Positions 9,613 to 19,240 of a stretch of 64,000 bases of DNA are shown here, piece after piece (the stretch's first letter is position 1; every line of letters starts with the position of its first letter). A program made the position numbers and the translations under genes. The notes beneath the pieces are model-generated. The model saw only the letters and a list, made by a program, of their open reading frames with translations, was not told where the DNA came from and ran no database searches. Origin of the DNA: Betaproteobacteria bacterium (lineage in GTDB: Bacteria; Pseudomonadota; Gammaproteobacteria; Burkholderiales; SG8-41); the NCBI GenBank assembly GCA_021732605.1, contig JAKFUS010000013.1, positions 1 through 64,000 on the forward strand. Reading direction: 5' to 3'.

Positions 9613-12600
9613 TTATTTGCAGACCCCTCCCGCAGGATCCTTGCTTTTAGAAGATCCCGACGCAACAGCGCCTGACAGAGTGCAAGCTCCTCCACTGAAT
9701 GAAACGCAATCGGTGGTTTTAATGAACGCCGCCAGCAATGAATCCAGGCTTAATGGCGGCGCCTCGGAAATAAACAACGCCGCACCCAGTGCCGGGTTGG
9801 CTACCAGCGTAATACTGCCGGTGATCGTGATCGGATAGGCGTTGCCAAGAATTCGGATCAGGGAGTTACCGCCGATCAGGTGGAAAAAATCGCTGTTCGG
9901 AGTAAACACTCCCGAATCGAAAGGCGGAAAGAACGGACCGGTTCCGCCCTCCAGCCGCAGCCCCTGCGGACCGCCGATGTTCAGCTTGGCTTCGGCCGCG
10001 GAATAAATCAACGCTGCGGCATCGGCAGCCGGCCCCGCCGCAGTGCCGCCAGTCAGACGCATATTGCCGGTAGTTTTGATCAGCAGCGACTCGCCGGATA
10101 CAACATCTCCGGTGAGGACTCCAGCGGAAGCAATGGCCCGCAGACTTGATCCAGTCGCGATCGCATTGCCGCCCGTGATATCGAAATCCTGAGTGACCAG
10201 AATACCAATTTTCGCTTTCGAGCGCACCACAGCCCCGGCATCCGCTTCCGCAAAAGTACCTCCGCTGGTATTGATGGCGGTTGCCGTTCCGGCCTGCAGG
10301 TCGACGTTGCCCGCAACCTTGAGCAACAAATTGCCGTCAGACTCGAAACGTGCCGCCGCCACAGCGTTTGCAATCTGGCCAGCGATCGGCTGCGCCGTCG
10401 CCGTACCGCCGGTAAGGGTCAGATCCCCCTGAATCTCGGGATTAAAGGCCGCGTGCGAAACAATCTGCGCATTTGCCGTTGCGGTGTTGCCACCGGTGGC
10501 TGCAAAAGCTGTGCCGCCCGCAAGATCAACACCCCCCGTCACTTTCAGACTAAAGCTGCCGCCCTCCAATATGGCACTGGCATCCGCAGTCTGGCTAGCG
10601 CCGGCGGTACTGGCTATTGACGCCGAACCGCCGGTCAAGCCCAGGTTACCGCCAACGATCACCGATGTCACACCACCACCGCGAATGATCGCATCCGCTG
10701 ACGTATCAGCACCGGGAACAGATGCCGCAGCGGTGCCGGCAATGACGTCCAGATTCCCTGACAGATTGATATTCAGATTGTTATCTGCTGCCAGCAGGGC
10801 ATCGGCCTGCTGACCGGTTGCCGCGGTCCCGGAGGTGATCGTGAAATTATTGACCGGCCGCGCTGCAGTACCCAGTGTGATGTTGGCGGCCCTGACCTCC
10901 AGCGGCACAGTGCCCGGTGTCGTCATGGTTACACTGCCGCTGCTGCCCAGGGGGGTATTGCCGAACAAGTCCGGAGCAAGTGCATTGGCGCGCAGATTCA
11001 AATCGCCGCTCAGGTAAATCGACCCCTGCAGATTAATGTCGTTGCCCGCAGCCAGCATCAGGTTGTGATCGAATCTCGTTCCGACCGCGCCGATGGAACC
11101 AGCCGGAAGCAGATTGATATTCCGCGCCGCAACCAGGTTCAGCGATCCGCCAGTCTGATTATTGTTGATGTACGTGGTGGGGATCGCAATGCCGACATCA
11201 ATATTGCCGCCGCCACTGCTCCCGGTTGCGACGATGTTCACATTCCGGCCGTTAATGGCGCCAGCCCCAAGGCTCCAGCTATCGGCCTCCAGCAGCACGT
11301 CGCTCGCGGTGCCTATGCCGATAATCTGCGTTCCGCTGATGCTCTTGTAGCTAATCTGGCTGGCGGCAAATCCGCCCGGGAAAGCCGTAAGGCTGGATAC
11401 GCCGGTATCACCGGCTTGGCGGGTTTCCAAGGTGATCTGAAGAGCGCAGTTGCCGGCACCATGTCCCGCAGCAATCCCGGTGCAACCCGAAGGCGACACA
11501 GGTGCCGTTGAATTTGCCGCGTTGTTATCGTTGTTCAGGGTGATCGTCGCAGCCCCTGCGGTGTCGTTGTAAGTTCGTACAGTCAGTGCATTGCGACTTT
11601 GCAATCCGGCATCGTTATTGGCGCCAGTCAACTGCGACACCGGCCCAGAAGAATAGATCGTGATATCCCCGTTGCCTGCACGCACCGGAGCATTGATGAC
11701 CACGCTGCCGAGTGCGGTTCCGCCGGCATTGGCCGCCAGTGGCATGCCCAGCGACGCCATTCCTGCGGTGTTGCCGGATGCCAGCGTGATGTTGCCGTTA
11801 TTGGTAGTGACCTTCCCGTTTACCGAAATGCCATCGGCAGCCTTGAGCACTATGGCCCCGCCAGGTGCAGTCGCAGTAATCCCGCCGGCACCCACAGTCA
11901 ATGTGCCTGTGTCATTGCCCAAGCCGTCGCTTGCGGTAAACGTTGCCGATGCCGCAGTAAATCCGATACCTGCACCTCCTGTTGTAATGCTGCCCCGATT
12001 GGTGCTGACGGTCGCAGCGCCACCCACGCTGACCAACCCTGTCTGCGTGATGCTCCCGGTATCGGCCGAGAGAATCAGCGTACCGCCTACTGTCGATGTA
12101 TCAAGCAAAATGCCGCCCTGATCAAAATGCGACACGTTGCCGCTGGTATTGAAGGCAACACGGTTGATCGCGTTGTTGCTGCCGCTGTTGACTGATGCAC
12201 TCGCAGCGAAAACATCAAAATCATCCACGTTCGTCAACGCGCCGACCACTTGCAGATTGCCCAGGGGAGTGGCCAAGACACCAAAAGTAATATCGCCGCC
12301 ATTGCCAGTCAGCGTCTGATTAAAAGCTACATCCGCTCCGTTGGACCGGAATGTCGTGATTGCGGGGCCGACACCGATGGACACCGGGTCGTTATAGGTC
12401 TGCCCCGCCACGCCATTGGTCAATACCAACCCGCCGCTGATCACCGTAGTTCCCGCTGCATCGGTAGTAATGCCGGAAAGCGGTGTTATCGCGCCGACCT
12501 GGCCGACGAAGGTGGTTACCCCGCCGGAATTGACCGTCAAGCCTCCCGGCCCATCAACCGTGGTATTAAACGTGACCGGGTTGGCCCCGCTGCTTATGGT

Positions 12601-15600
12601 TGCAACCTGACCCGCTGGGATAATCGTATTGGAGAGTGAAACTGCTCCTGCCACCGTAATGCCGCCAGCGAGCGTCGTCTGCAGACCGGCTCCGCGGCTC
12701 AATCCGCCTGCAATCGATGACACGTCCGCCGTGGCATCCCCGATCTGCAGTGCTCCGGTTGTGGCCAGCGTCGAAGCAGACCCTGTCGTCAGTCCATTGA
12801 GCAAGGACACATTCCCGGCAGTTGCCGCCAGCGTGACGCCATTACTGACATTGACGGCCCCAGTAAAGGCAGTACCCGTGCTTTGAGTCACCGTGAGTGA
12901 ATTGACCTGCTGCGTACCCGTTCCCTGAAACTGCACCGCATCGCCTGAAGTCACCGTCAATGATCCCAAGCGGGTCGCGCCGATGTCGCCGGCAATCGTG
13001 ATATCGCCGCCTCCCGCAGCGAGTGTCAGATTCTGTGCGGATGCTGTAGTTCCGGTAATGCTCAATGTACTGATGTTCCCGCCTCCGGAACTCAGATTAA
13101 CCGAGTTACCCAAAGTCACTGGATTCAGCAAAGCGATGTTGCCGCCTCCTGTAGCGAGATTATGCGCAAGCGTAATGCCGGATGATCCGGTAAGCGAAAT
13201 ATTCCCCGTCGTCGTAGTCAGCGATCCGTTCGTAGCCAGCGACCCGCTCAGGCTTTGAAAATCAATATTGCCGGTACCGGTGCTGTAGTTGTATGCAGGA
13301 AGCGTCAGCGTGGTTCCGGCTATCGCCGTGATGGCCGTATTCGCGCCATGCAGGGTCGGGGCGCCCAGCGTTAACGCATCCGCATCCCGGATTGAAATGC
13401 TTGCACCGGAGGCGTTGAGCGTTACTGCACCGGTGAAATTGTTCGTCGTTGAATTCAACGCAATGGCACCAGTGCTGGCGCTCACCGTAGTTGCCGCCGC
13501 CAAGACTTTGCCGGCCGTCTGGTTAACACCGACACCAGCCAGCACAAGGCTCTGCCCTGTCGCGTCCACATCAGCGCCGATCGAAAGCGAGCCCCCGGAT
13601 GCCGTGATCGACATTCCACCGGTTCCACTTGTCACGTTGCCGTTCACCGTCAGGTTGCCGCCGATCGTCTCCAGGTCCACCGCACCATCGGTGGTGGTCA
13701 CCGTCGTGAACGTCGCCGCCCCGGTGTTATCAATCGTGATCGTCCCGGTGCCCGTGGTCGCCGTCGTGTAGGTCGCCGGGATCGCGTTGGCCAGGGCAAT
13801 GTTGCCGTTCGTCGTGTCCGCCGTGATCGTCGCCCCGCTCAAGCTCAGCGCCGTCGTATTGCCAATGCCGGAGACCGCATTCAGATCAATCGTCGTCCCC
13901 GTCACCAGCCCGCCGCCGTTGATCGCGCCCACCGACACGATGTTCACGGCACCACCAGTCACGCTCGCGCCCAGCACCACGTTACCGCTGGTTGCTGTGG
14001 TGAGATCAACCTGCCCGCCAACAGCATTAACCTGTTGATTTACATTGAGATTTCCACCGGTGGCCGTAACGCTGGCACTACCCCCCGTAGTAGTCACGCC
14101 CGTCTGTCCATCCACAATCGCGATATTCAATGCGCCGGTATTGTTGAAGGCCACCGGATTGGCGCCGCCCGCAGCCGCGAAGTTAGTGACGCTGTTCGCT
14201 TCGTTGAGCGTGATGGCGCCGGCCGAGCGGAGCGCAAGGTTGGTTTCCGTGATCGTGGAGCCCGTCGTCTGAGTGATCGTGCCCCCAGTCTGCAACGACA
14301 GCGTGCTGGTGCCGGACGGTGCAATCGCCGTGGTCACTGTCAGGTTGCCGCTGTTCGCGTCGCCGACCTTCAGGGTGCCGGCCGTAACTTGATTGAGCTC
14401 GGCGCTCGTCAGCGCCAGCTTGCCACCAGTGTTGGTGCCCAAGTCTATCTGCTGCCCGTTCGTCAATTGCCGAAGGGTCGTGGTGGCAGTCCCCGAATTG
14501 ATGGTGCTGGAGATCACCATGTCGTCGGCCACTAGCGTAATGGCTTGATTCGGGGCTGAAATGAATCTCGACACCGTGAGCGTGCCAGACGTACTGATCG
14601 ACAGCGGCCCTCCCGCATTTGAGGCACCGGGATTGACCAAGTCCGGGTCCTGGATCGTCAACGATCCCGTATTGGCGACCGTCACTGAACCGGCTGTCGT
14701 CGTCCCCGCCGTCCCGCCGATCAGCGAATAGTCGTTGTTGATTTGCGCCCTGCCAAGGTTCAACTTCCCGTCGCCGGCGGTGAAGCCCAGCGAGATGCCT
14801 TGGGAGGCGTTGGCTCTCAGAAAGCCCGTGCCGCCTACCGCCGTGATGGTCCCGCTGGAGTGGGTGATCGCGCCAATATTATCGTTGCGCTGAAAGCTCG
14901 CGATCATGGCAATGGCGATATCTGCCGAGCCCACACCCGCGCCAGCCGAGATCGTGCCCAAGGCGCCCGGGTTCAGGACAAGATTATCGCCCGCGTAAAA
15001 CGTGAGATTCCCGCTGGTAGAAATGACATTGGCGTTGATGTTGATGTTGTCACCCGCCACCGCCGGGGCACTGTCGAATGTCACTAAGCTGACGGCTCCA
15101 GAGCTCTGCACGGGCGAACTCACTGTAATTGAACCGCCGTTCGACTGCTCGAACGCCACGCTTACCCCACTGTCACCGCCACCGACTGTGCCTGTTGCCG
15201 TCAGACCGGTAGTTGTTCCCACAGTTGTAATGTTGATATCGGTGATATCGCTGTTACTTACGAAAATTCCGCCATTGGTCGTCACCGCCGCAACATTAGT
15301 GAGTCCCGTCGTCGCCATCCGGGTCGGCAGTGTGCCGATGCCGGTGCCGGCGATCAGTTGCAAGTCCCCGCCGCCCATCTGAATAGTAGGCGTACCTTGG
15401 GCGCCAGCAGCGCCTCGTGTGACCGCGCCCCCGGTCTGAAGTGTCAGGTTGTTGCCACCTGACCCGAGGTTGTCGTTGATCGCGATGCCGCCCGCACCAG
15501 TGCCGGGATTGCGAAGGATCAGGTTGTCGTTGAAGACATGACCGGTGCCGGTCGCAGCGCCAGTGCCGTCGCCGAAGATCAACGCGCCAGTGCCGGTCAC

Positions 15601-18600
15601 ACGTCCGATGGTGATTGCGCTGAACCCATTGGTGAGCGTCGCCAGTTCGGTGGTACTGAGGTTGAACGTTCCGGCACCACCCGCGAGGCCGATGGTTGTT
15701 GCATCTGATTCCGGTTGCAGCAACAGCGCGCCCGCACTCGAAATGGAGTTTGCCGCGCCTCCCAACGCGATGGTGTCCGCCGTAATGCTGATTGGCGTCG
15801 CCGCACCGCCGGTCGTGACCACGCCGGAAGCGCCTTGCGTAAATGCTCCAGTGCCTGCCGCGAGCGTCACGCCGCCCGGGCCCGTAATCGTATTGTTGTT
15901 GGTGACGCCATTCGCGACAATGCTCACGGTGCCTGTGCCACCTGCGGTGAGCGTCGAATTTGCAGTAAATGCCCCGACTGATTGCAGCGAGATATTTCCG
16001 GAACCAGGCCCTGCGGTAGTGACCGCCTGAAGATTGATCGTGTTCCCGGTCGCCGACAGGCTCGCGGGGGCTGTGGTAGCTCCCATCGCCCCTGATAACG
16101 TAATCGCTCCGCCTGTACCGCCTTGCAGCACCAAACCACTCGTCCCCACCGTGTCATCATTGATAGCACCCGCGATACTGATGTTCGCTCCGCCCGGAAC
16201 ACCGCTCGTGGTGTCGAGCGTGACGCTCGCGGGTGTCCCCAGAATGACACTGTCGCTGATAACGATCGGGGTTCCCGCAGTAACGATGCCGGCATTAAGC
16301 GTCGTAGTGGCTCCTGGCCCGTCAAGTGTCACCGATGCATTGCCAGCACCGGTAATCTGGCCATTCAACGTGATCGAACCGGCTATGGGGGTCCGAATAG
16401 TGACCGGATCATTGAACGTCACCGTGTTAACTGTGATCGCATGCTGGCCGTCTGCACGGCCGATGGTGATTGAATTGAAACCGTTCTGGATCGTGTTGAG
16501 TTCAGCGGCAGAAAGATTGAACACACCACTGCCGCCAGCAATACCAATCGCATTGCTTGCAACACCTGGCTCAAGGAACAGATTGCCGGTACCAAGAAGG
16601 TTAATATTTGCCAGGGAGATGCTATCCCCACCGCTGGTTGTGCTCGTGCGCAGCGTTATGTCGCCGGTCATCGACGCGTCGCCGATAATATTGGTCGTGC
16701 CAGTGCCGCCATCACGCGACTGAATACCGAATCCCGCGCCGGCCGTACTGCCAACCAATGTAATGTTCGCGCTACCGGTAGATTTCACTGTGGCGTTGTT
16801 TCCCTGATAGGCTTCCAGCACCAAGCCATGGCTGTTCGTGTTGGCGCCGCCATTACCGGTAATCGTGATATTGCCGGTCACTGAACTTATCGTGGAACTG
16901 CCCGCCGAATTGCTGGTAATCAACATGCCATGATTGTCTGTGCCGCCGCCACCCGTGCCGTTGATGGTAATGGTGCCGGTACCAGCCGCACCGGTAGTGG
17001 ATATTGCAGCCGTTGTTAACCTGACACCATCATTGGCGCTGCCAGTGCCATTACCGATGCCGGTGATGGCTATGGCGCCGTCAACTGCCGCGACCGTGGC
17101 ACCGCTGCCCTCAATACCAACACCTACGCTACCGGCGACTGCACCTGTACCACCGCTGCCACTCAGCGTGATTGCACCGGTGGCGGTTGTAATAAGATCC
17201 GCACCCCCGGAAATTTGTATGCCATAAGCGCCACTGGATCCGGCAAGGCCCGTGCCGCGCATGGTGATCGAACCGGCACCGGCGTTGATCGACGTGCCGC
17301 CGGTAATGCCGATGCCTGCGATGTGCGTAGCCGTGCCGATCGCGTTGCTCGCCGCGCCAACACCCCCACCCAGCAGGACATTGCCGCCGTTGGTATTGAT
17401 GGTAAGACCGGTCAGGAAAATCGCGCCATCGCCGGTGGCATCATGGTTGGAATTCAACACCACGCCCAGCGTATTGCCAACCCCGCTAGCGGCTATCGAA
17501 CTGGTGCCCGTCGTGATGATGCTGCGATCCGCCTCCAGCGTCAGCGTGCGTGCGCCGCCGGCGGTATTGCTGATTGCAACACCGTTGCTGACCGTAATGT
17601 CGCCGCTGCCGCCGGCACCGCCTGCGGTTTGGACAATGACGTTGGTTCCGGTATTCAGTGCCAGATTGATCGTTGTATCGCCGATGGAGGAATTTCCTGC
17701 CGGATTGAATACACCACCAACCAGCACTCCCGCGAGTCCGGTGACAATCGAGATATCGCTCGGATCGAGCAGCCAGGTACCCGCACTGCCGTTCGAAGCA
17801 CCAGCGTTCACCGTGCCCGACACCTGCAGTAAGTTGTGGCTGCTGGTTTCGACAAAACCGCCGTTGCCGGACAAACCGCTGCCGCGCGCCGAGATCGTGC
17901 CGTAAAAACCTGTGTACTCATTAGACCAGACGATGACCTTGCCACCGTCGCCCTCGCCGGTGGCATCGGCACGCACTACGGCATCGGAACCGATGAATGT
18001 ACGCGCAGCCTGTTGTGCGCCGGTACCGAGATAGTCGCCACCCACCAGCACCGTACCGCCGCCGTTCAGGCCGGACGCATCTACGCTGGCATTGCCAAGC
18101 AGGCCCACGCGATCTCCGAGAAGCTGAACCGTGCCGCCCTTTCCGGCATCGCCTTTGGCTTCAATGATTCCCGATGCGAGCAGCGTGCCTGTCTCCGCCT
18201 GGATGACGAGGCTGCCGCCCTGCAGCCCGTTCGCCATCGTCACGCTGCCGGCCTCGAGCGTCACGTCCTTGACGGCCTTGAATACAATCCTTCCGTTTTC
18301 ACCCATCACCGCGGTGTTGGCGCTGGCCACACCGCTGTGCTTCACCAGCGTGCCATACATGCCAATACGCCCACCCGCGGCAATCAACTGGCCGAGATTA
18401 AGCGCCTGATTGTCGGGTGCGGTGAGCTGCACTCGTACTTCGGGTGTCTGCGCATCGACCAGCTCCACAGTTTTTCCGGCAGCGAGCAGGATTTCGCCCT
18501 GCGGGCTGCGGATGATGCCGCTATTTTGAACATCCTGGCCGACCAGATACACCATGCCGCCCGAGGACGTGGTGATGGTGCCCTGATTGACCACGCTGCC

Positions 18601-19068
18601 CGCGCCGGGGGTTGCGGTGAAGCGCATGCGGCCAGCCAGAAAATCAGCGTCCGAAAGATTGAGCGTCGACGCCATGAAGCCGGCGACATCAATGTTCGCT
18701 CCGGGACCGATGGTGATGCCATTGGGATTGACCAGGAATACCCGGCCGTTGGACTGCAGCGTGCCGAGTATCGCCGAAGGATTGATGCCGACCACGCGAT
18801 TGAGGACACTGCTGGACTGCGATTGCTGGATGAAACGGGCGATCTCGTTGCCGGCAATCGAAAAACCCTGCCAGTTGATCACTGTGCCGGGTGTATTGGT
18901 AACGGTCAGTGTGTTGCCTTGAGTCGCAAAAGTTGCCTGCCCTTGCGCCACTGCGGGGCCATTCGGATTGGCGAACACGAGGTTGCCGCTAAAGCACGCA
19001 GCCACCGCCACAGCCAGCGCTGTGCGCTGTCGCCAGTGATTACGTGATCCCCGGTAACGACGTTGCAT
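9613..19068 (-). CDS. giant two-partner-secretion exoprotein (filamentous-haemagglutinin-like TpsA)
   Basis: ~3150 aa; N-terminal TPS secretion domain (GNTLTVTNTPGTVINWQGFSIAGNEIARFIQQSQSSSVLNRVVG...NPNGITIGPGANIDVAGF), then beta-helix-type repeats. ATG at 19068 has a GGGGAG RBS; the ORF track uses GTG at 19074. Confidence 0.95.
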   Translation of the reverse strand: MQRRYRGSRNHWRQRTALAVAVAACFSGNLVFANPNGPAVAQGQATFATQGNTLTVTNTPGTVINWQGFSIAGNEIARFIQQSQSSSVLNRVVGINPSAILGTLQSNGRVFLVNPNGITIGPGANIDVAGFMASTLNLSDADFLAGRMRFTATPGAGSVVNQGTITTSSGGMVYLVGQDVQNSGIIRSPQGEILLAAGKTVELVDAQTPEVRVQLTAPDNQALNLGQLIAAGGRIGMYGTLVKHSGVASANTAVMGENGRIVFKAVKDVTLEAGSVTMANGLQGGSLVIQAETGTLLASGIIEAKGDAGKGGTVQLLGDRVGLLGNASVDASGLNGGGTVLVGGDYLGTGAQQAARTFIGSDAVVRADATGEGDGGKVIVWSNEYTGFYGTISARGSGLSGNGGFVETSSHNLLQVSGTVNAGASNGSAGTWLLDPSDISIVTGLAGVLVGGVFNPAGNSSIGDTTINLALNTGTNVIVQTAGGAGGSGDITVSNGVAISNTAGGARTLTLEADRSIITTGTSSIAASGVGNTLGVVLNSNHDATGDGAIFLTGLTINTNGGNVLLGGGVGAASNAIGTATHIAGIGITGGTSINAGAGSITMRGTGLAGSSGAYGIQISGGADLITTATGAITLSGSGGTGAVAGSVGVGIEGSGATVAAVDGAIAITGIGNGTGSANDGVRLTTAAISTTGAAGTGTITINGTGGGGTDNHGMLITSNSAGSSTISSVTGNITITGNGGANTNSHGLVLEAYQGNNATVKSTGSANITLVGSTAGAGFGIQSRDGGTGTTNIIGDASMTGDITLRTSTTSGGDSISLANINLLGTGNLFLEPGVASNAIGIAGGSGVFNLSAAELNTIQNGFNSITIGRADGQHAITVNTVTFNDPVTIRTPIAGSITLNGQITGAGNASVTLDGPGATTTLNAGIVTAGTPIVISDSVILGTPASVTLDTTSGVPGGANISIAGAINDDTVGTSGLVLQGGTGGAITLSGAMGATTAPASLSATGNTINLQAVTTAGPGSGNISLQSVGAFTANSTLTAGGTGTVSIVANGVTNNNTITGPGGVTLAAGTGAFTQGASGVVTTGGAATPISITADTIALGGAANSISSAGALLLQPESDATTIGLAGGAGTFNLSTTELATLTNGFSAITIGRVTGTGALIFGDGTGAATGTGHVFNDNLILRNPGTGAGGIAINDNLGSGGNNLTLQTGGAVTRGAAGAQGTPTIQMGGGDLQLIAGTGIGTLPTRMATTGLTNVAAVTTNGGIFVSNSDITDINITTVGTTTGLTATGTVGGGDSGVSVAFEQSNGGSITVSSPVQSSGAVSLVTFDSAPAVAGDNININANVISTSGNLTFYAGDNLVLNPGALGTISAGAGVGSADIAIAMIASFQRNDNIGAITHSSGTITAVGGTGFLRANASQGISLGFTAGDGKLNLGRAQINNDYSLIGGTAGTTTAGSVTVANTGSLTIQDPDLVNPGASNAGGPLSISTSGTLTVSRFISAPNQAITLVADDMVISSTINSGTATTTLRQLTNGQQIDLGTNTGGKLALTSAELNQVTAGTLKVGDANSGNLTVTTAIAPSGTSTLSLQTGGTITQTTGSTITETNLALRSAGAITLNEANSVTNFAAAGGANPVAFNNTGALNIAIVDGQTGVTTTGGSASVTATGGNLNVNQQVNAVGGQVDLTTATSGNVVLGASVTGGAVNIVSVGAINGGGLVTGTTIDLNAVSGIGNTTALSLSGATITADTTNGNIALANAIPATYTTATTGTGTITIDNTGAATFTTVTTTDGAVDLETIGGNLTVNGNVTSGTGGMSITASGGSLSIGADVDATGQSLVLAGVGVNQTAGKVLAAATTVSASTGAIALNSTTNNFTGAVTLNASGASISIRDADALTLGAPTLHGANTAITAIAGTTLTLPAYNYSTGTGNIDFQSLSGSLATNGSLTTTTGNISLTGSSGITLAHNLATGGGNIALLNPVTLGNSVNLSSGGGNISTLSITGTTASAQNLTLAAGGGDITIAGDIGATRLGSLTVTSGDAVQFQGTGTQQVNSLTVTQSTGTAFTGAVNVSNGVTLAATAGNVSLLNGLTTGSASTLATTGALQIGDATADVSSIAGGLSRGAGLQTTLAGGITVAGAVSLSNTIIPAGQVATISSGANPVTFNTTVDGPGGLTVNSGGVTTFVGQVGAITPLSGITTDAAGTTVISGGLVLTNGVAGQTYNDPVSIGVGPAITTFRSNGADVAFNQTLTGNGGDITFGVLATPLGNLQVVGALTNVDDFDVFAASASVNSGSNNAINRVAFNTSGNVSHFDQGGILLDTSTVGGTLILSADTGSITQTGLVSVGGAATVSTNRGSITTGGAGIGFTAASATFTASDGLGNDTGTLTVGAGGITATAPGGAIVLKAADGISVNGKVTTNNGNITLASGNTAGMASLGMPLAANAGGTALGSVVINAPVRAGNGDITIYSSGPVSQLTGANNDAGLQSRNALTVRTYNDTAGAATITLNNDNNAANSTAPVSPSGCTGIAAGHGAGNCALQITLETRQAGDTGVSSLTAFPGGFAASQISYKSISGTQIIGIGTASDVLLEADSWSLGAGAINGRNVNIVATGSSGGGNIDVGIAIPTTYINNNQTGGSLNLVAARNINLLPAGSIGAVGTRFDHNLMLAAGNDINLQGSIYLSGDLNLRANALAPDLFGNTPLGSSGSVTMTTPGTVPLEVRAANITLGTAARPVNNFTITSGTAATGQQADALLAADNNLNINLSGNLDVIAGTAAASVPGADTSADAIIRGGGVTSVIVGGNLGLTGGSASIASTAGASQTADASAILEGGSFSLKVTGGVDLAGGTAFAATGGNTATANAQIVSHAAFNPEIQGDLTLTGGTATAQPIAGQIANAVAAARFESDGNLLLKVAGNVDLQAGTATAINTSGGTFAEADAGAVVRSKAKIGILVTQDFDITGGNAIATGSSLRAIASAGVLTGDVVSGESLLIKTTGNMRLTGGTAAGPAADAAALIYSAAEAKLNIGGPQGLRLEGGTGPFFPPFDSGVFTPNSDFFHLIGGNSLIRILGNAYPITITGSITLVANPALGAALFISEAPPLSLDSLLAAFIKTTDCVSFSGGACTLSGAVASGSSKSKDPAGGVCK
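9930..10770 (-). repeat. C-terminal tandem protein repeats (~38 aa, about 7 copies) within TpsA
   Basis: Recurring GN(L/V)xLxGGTAxA...AxAxAxIxSxxxxxLxI units from SGNLDVIAGTAAAS to GGPQGLRLEGGTG. Confidence 0.7.
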
Positions 19069-19160
19069 GCACACTCCCCAGACAACTCCGGCACGAAGAT
19101 ATTGCCCGTGCTCCCCAGCCCGGCCACAGCCTGCCAGTCTATCCTTCTGCCTGCTATCAC

Positions 19161-19180
19161 GATGTGACTTTCGTCACGAA
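19161..19180. promoter_or_regulatory. Crp-type palindrome GTGA-N6-TCAC upstream of tpsA
   Basis: gatGTGActttcgTCACgaa, ~95 bp upstream of the tpsA start. Confidence 0.55.
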
Positions 19181-19240
19181 ATCACGTACCGCAAAAAATC
19201 ATAAGCTATTGTTTATAAACAATTTTATATCAGATCACCG

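Noticed and set aside
17836-19047. 403 aa plus-strand ORF, and many other long plus-strand ORFs across 9617-19047
   Set aside because: Antisense to tpsA; they arise from its repetitive GC-rich codon pattern, show Ala/Pro/Arg-rich low-complexity translations and no family motifs.
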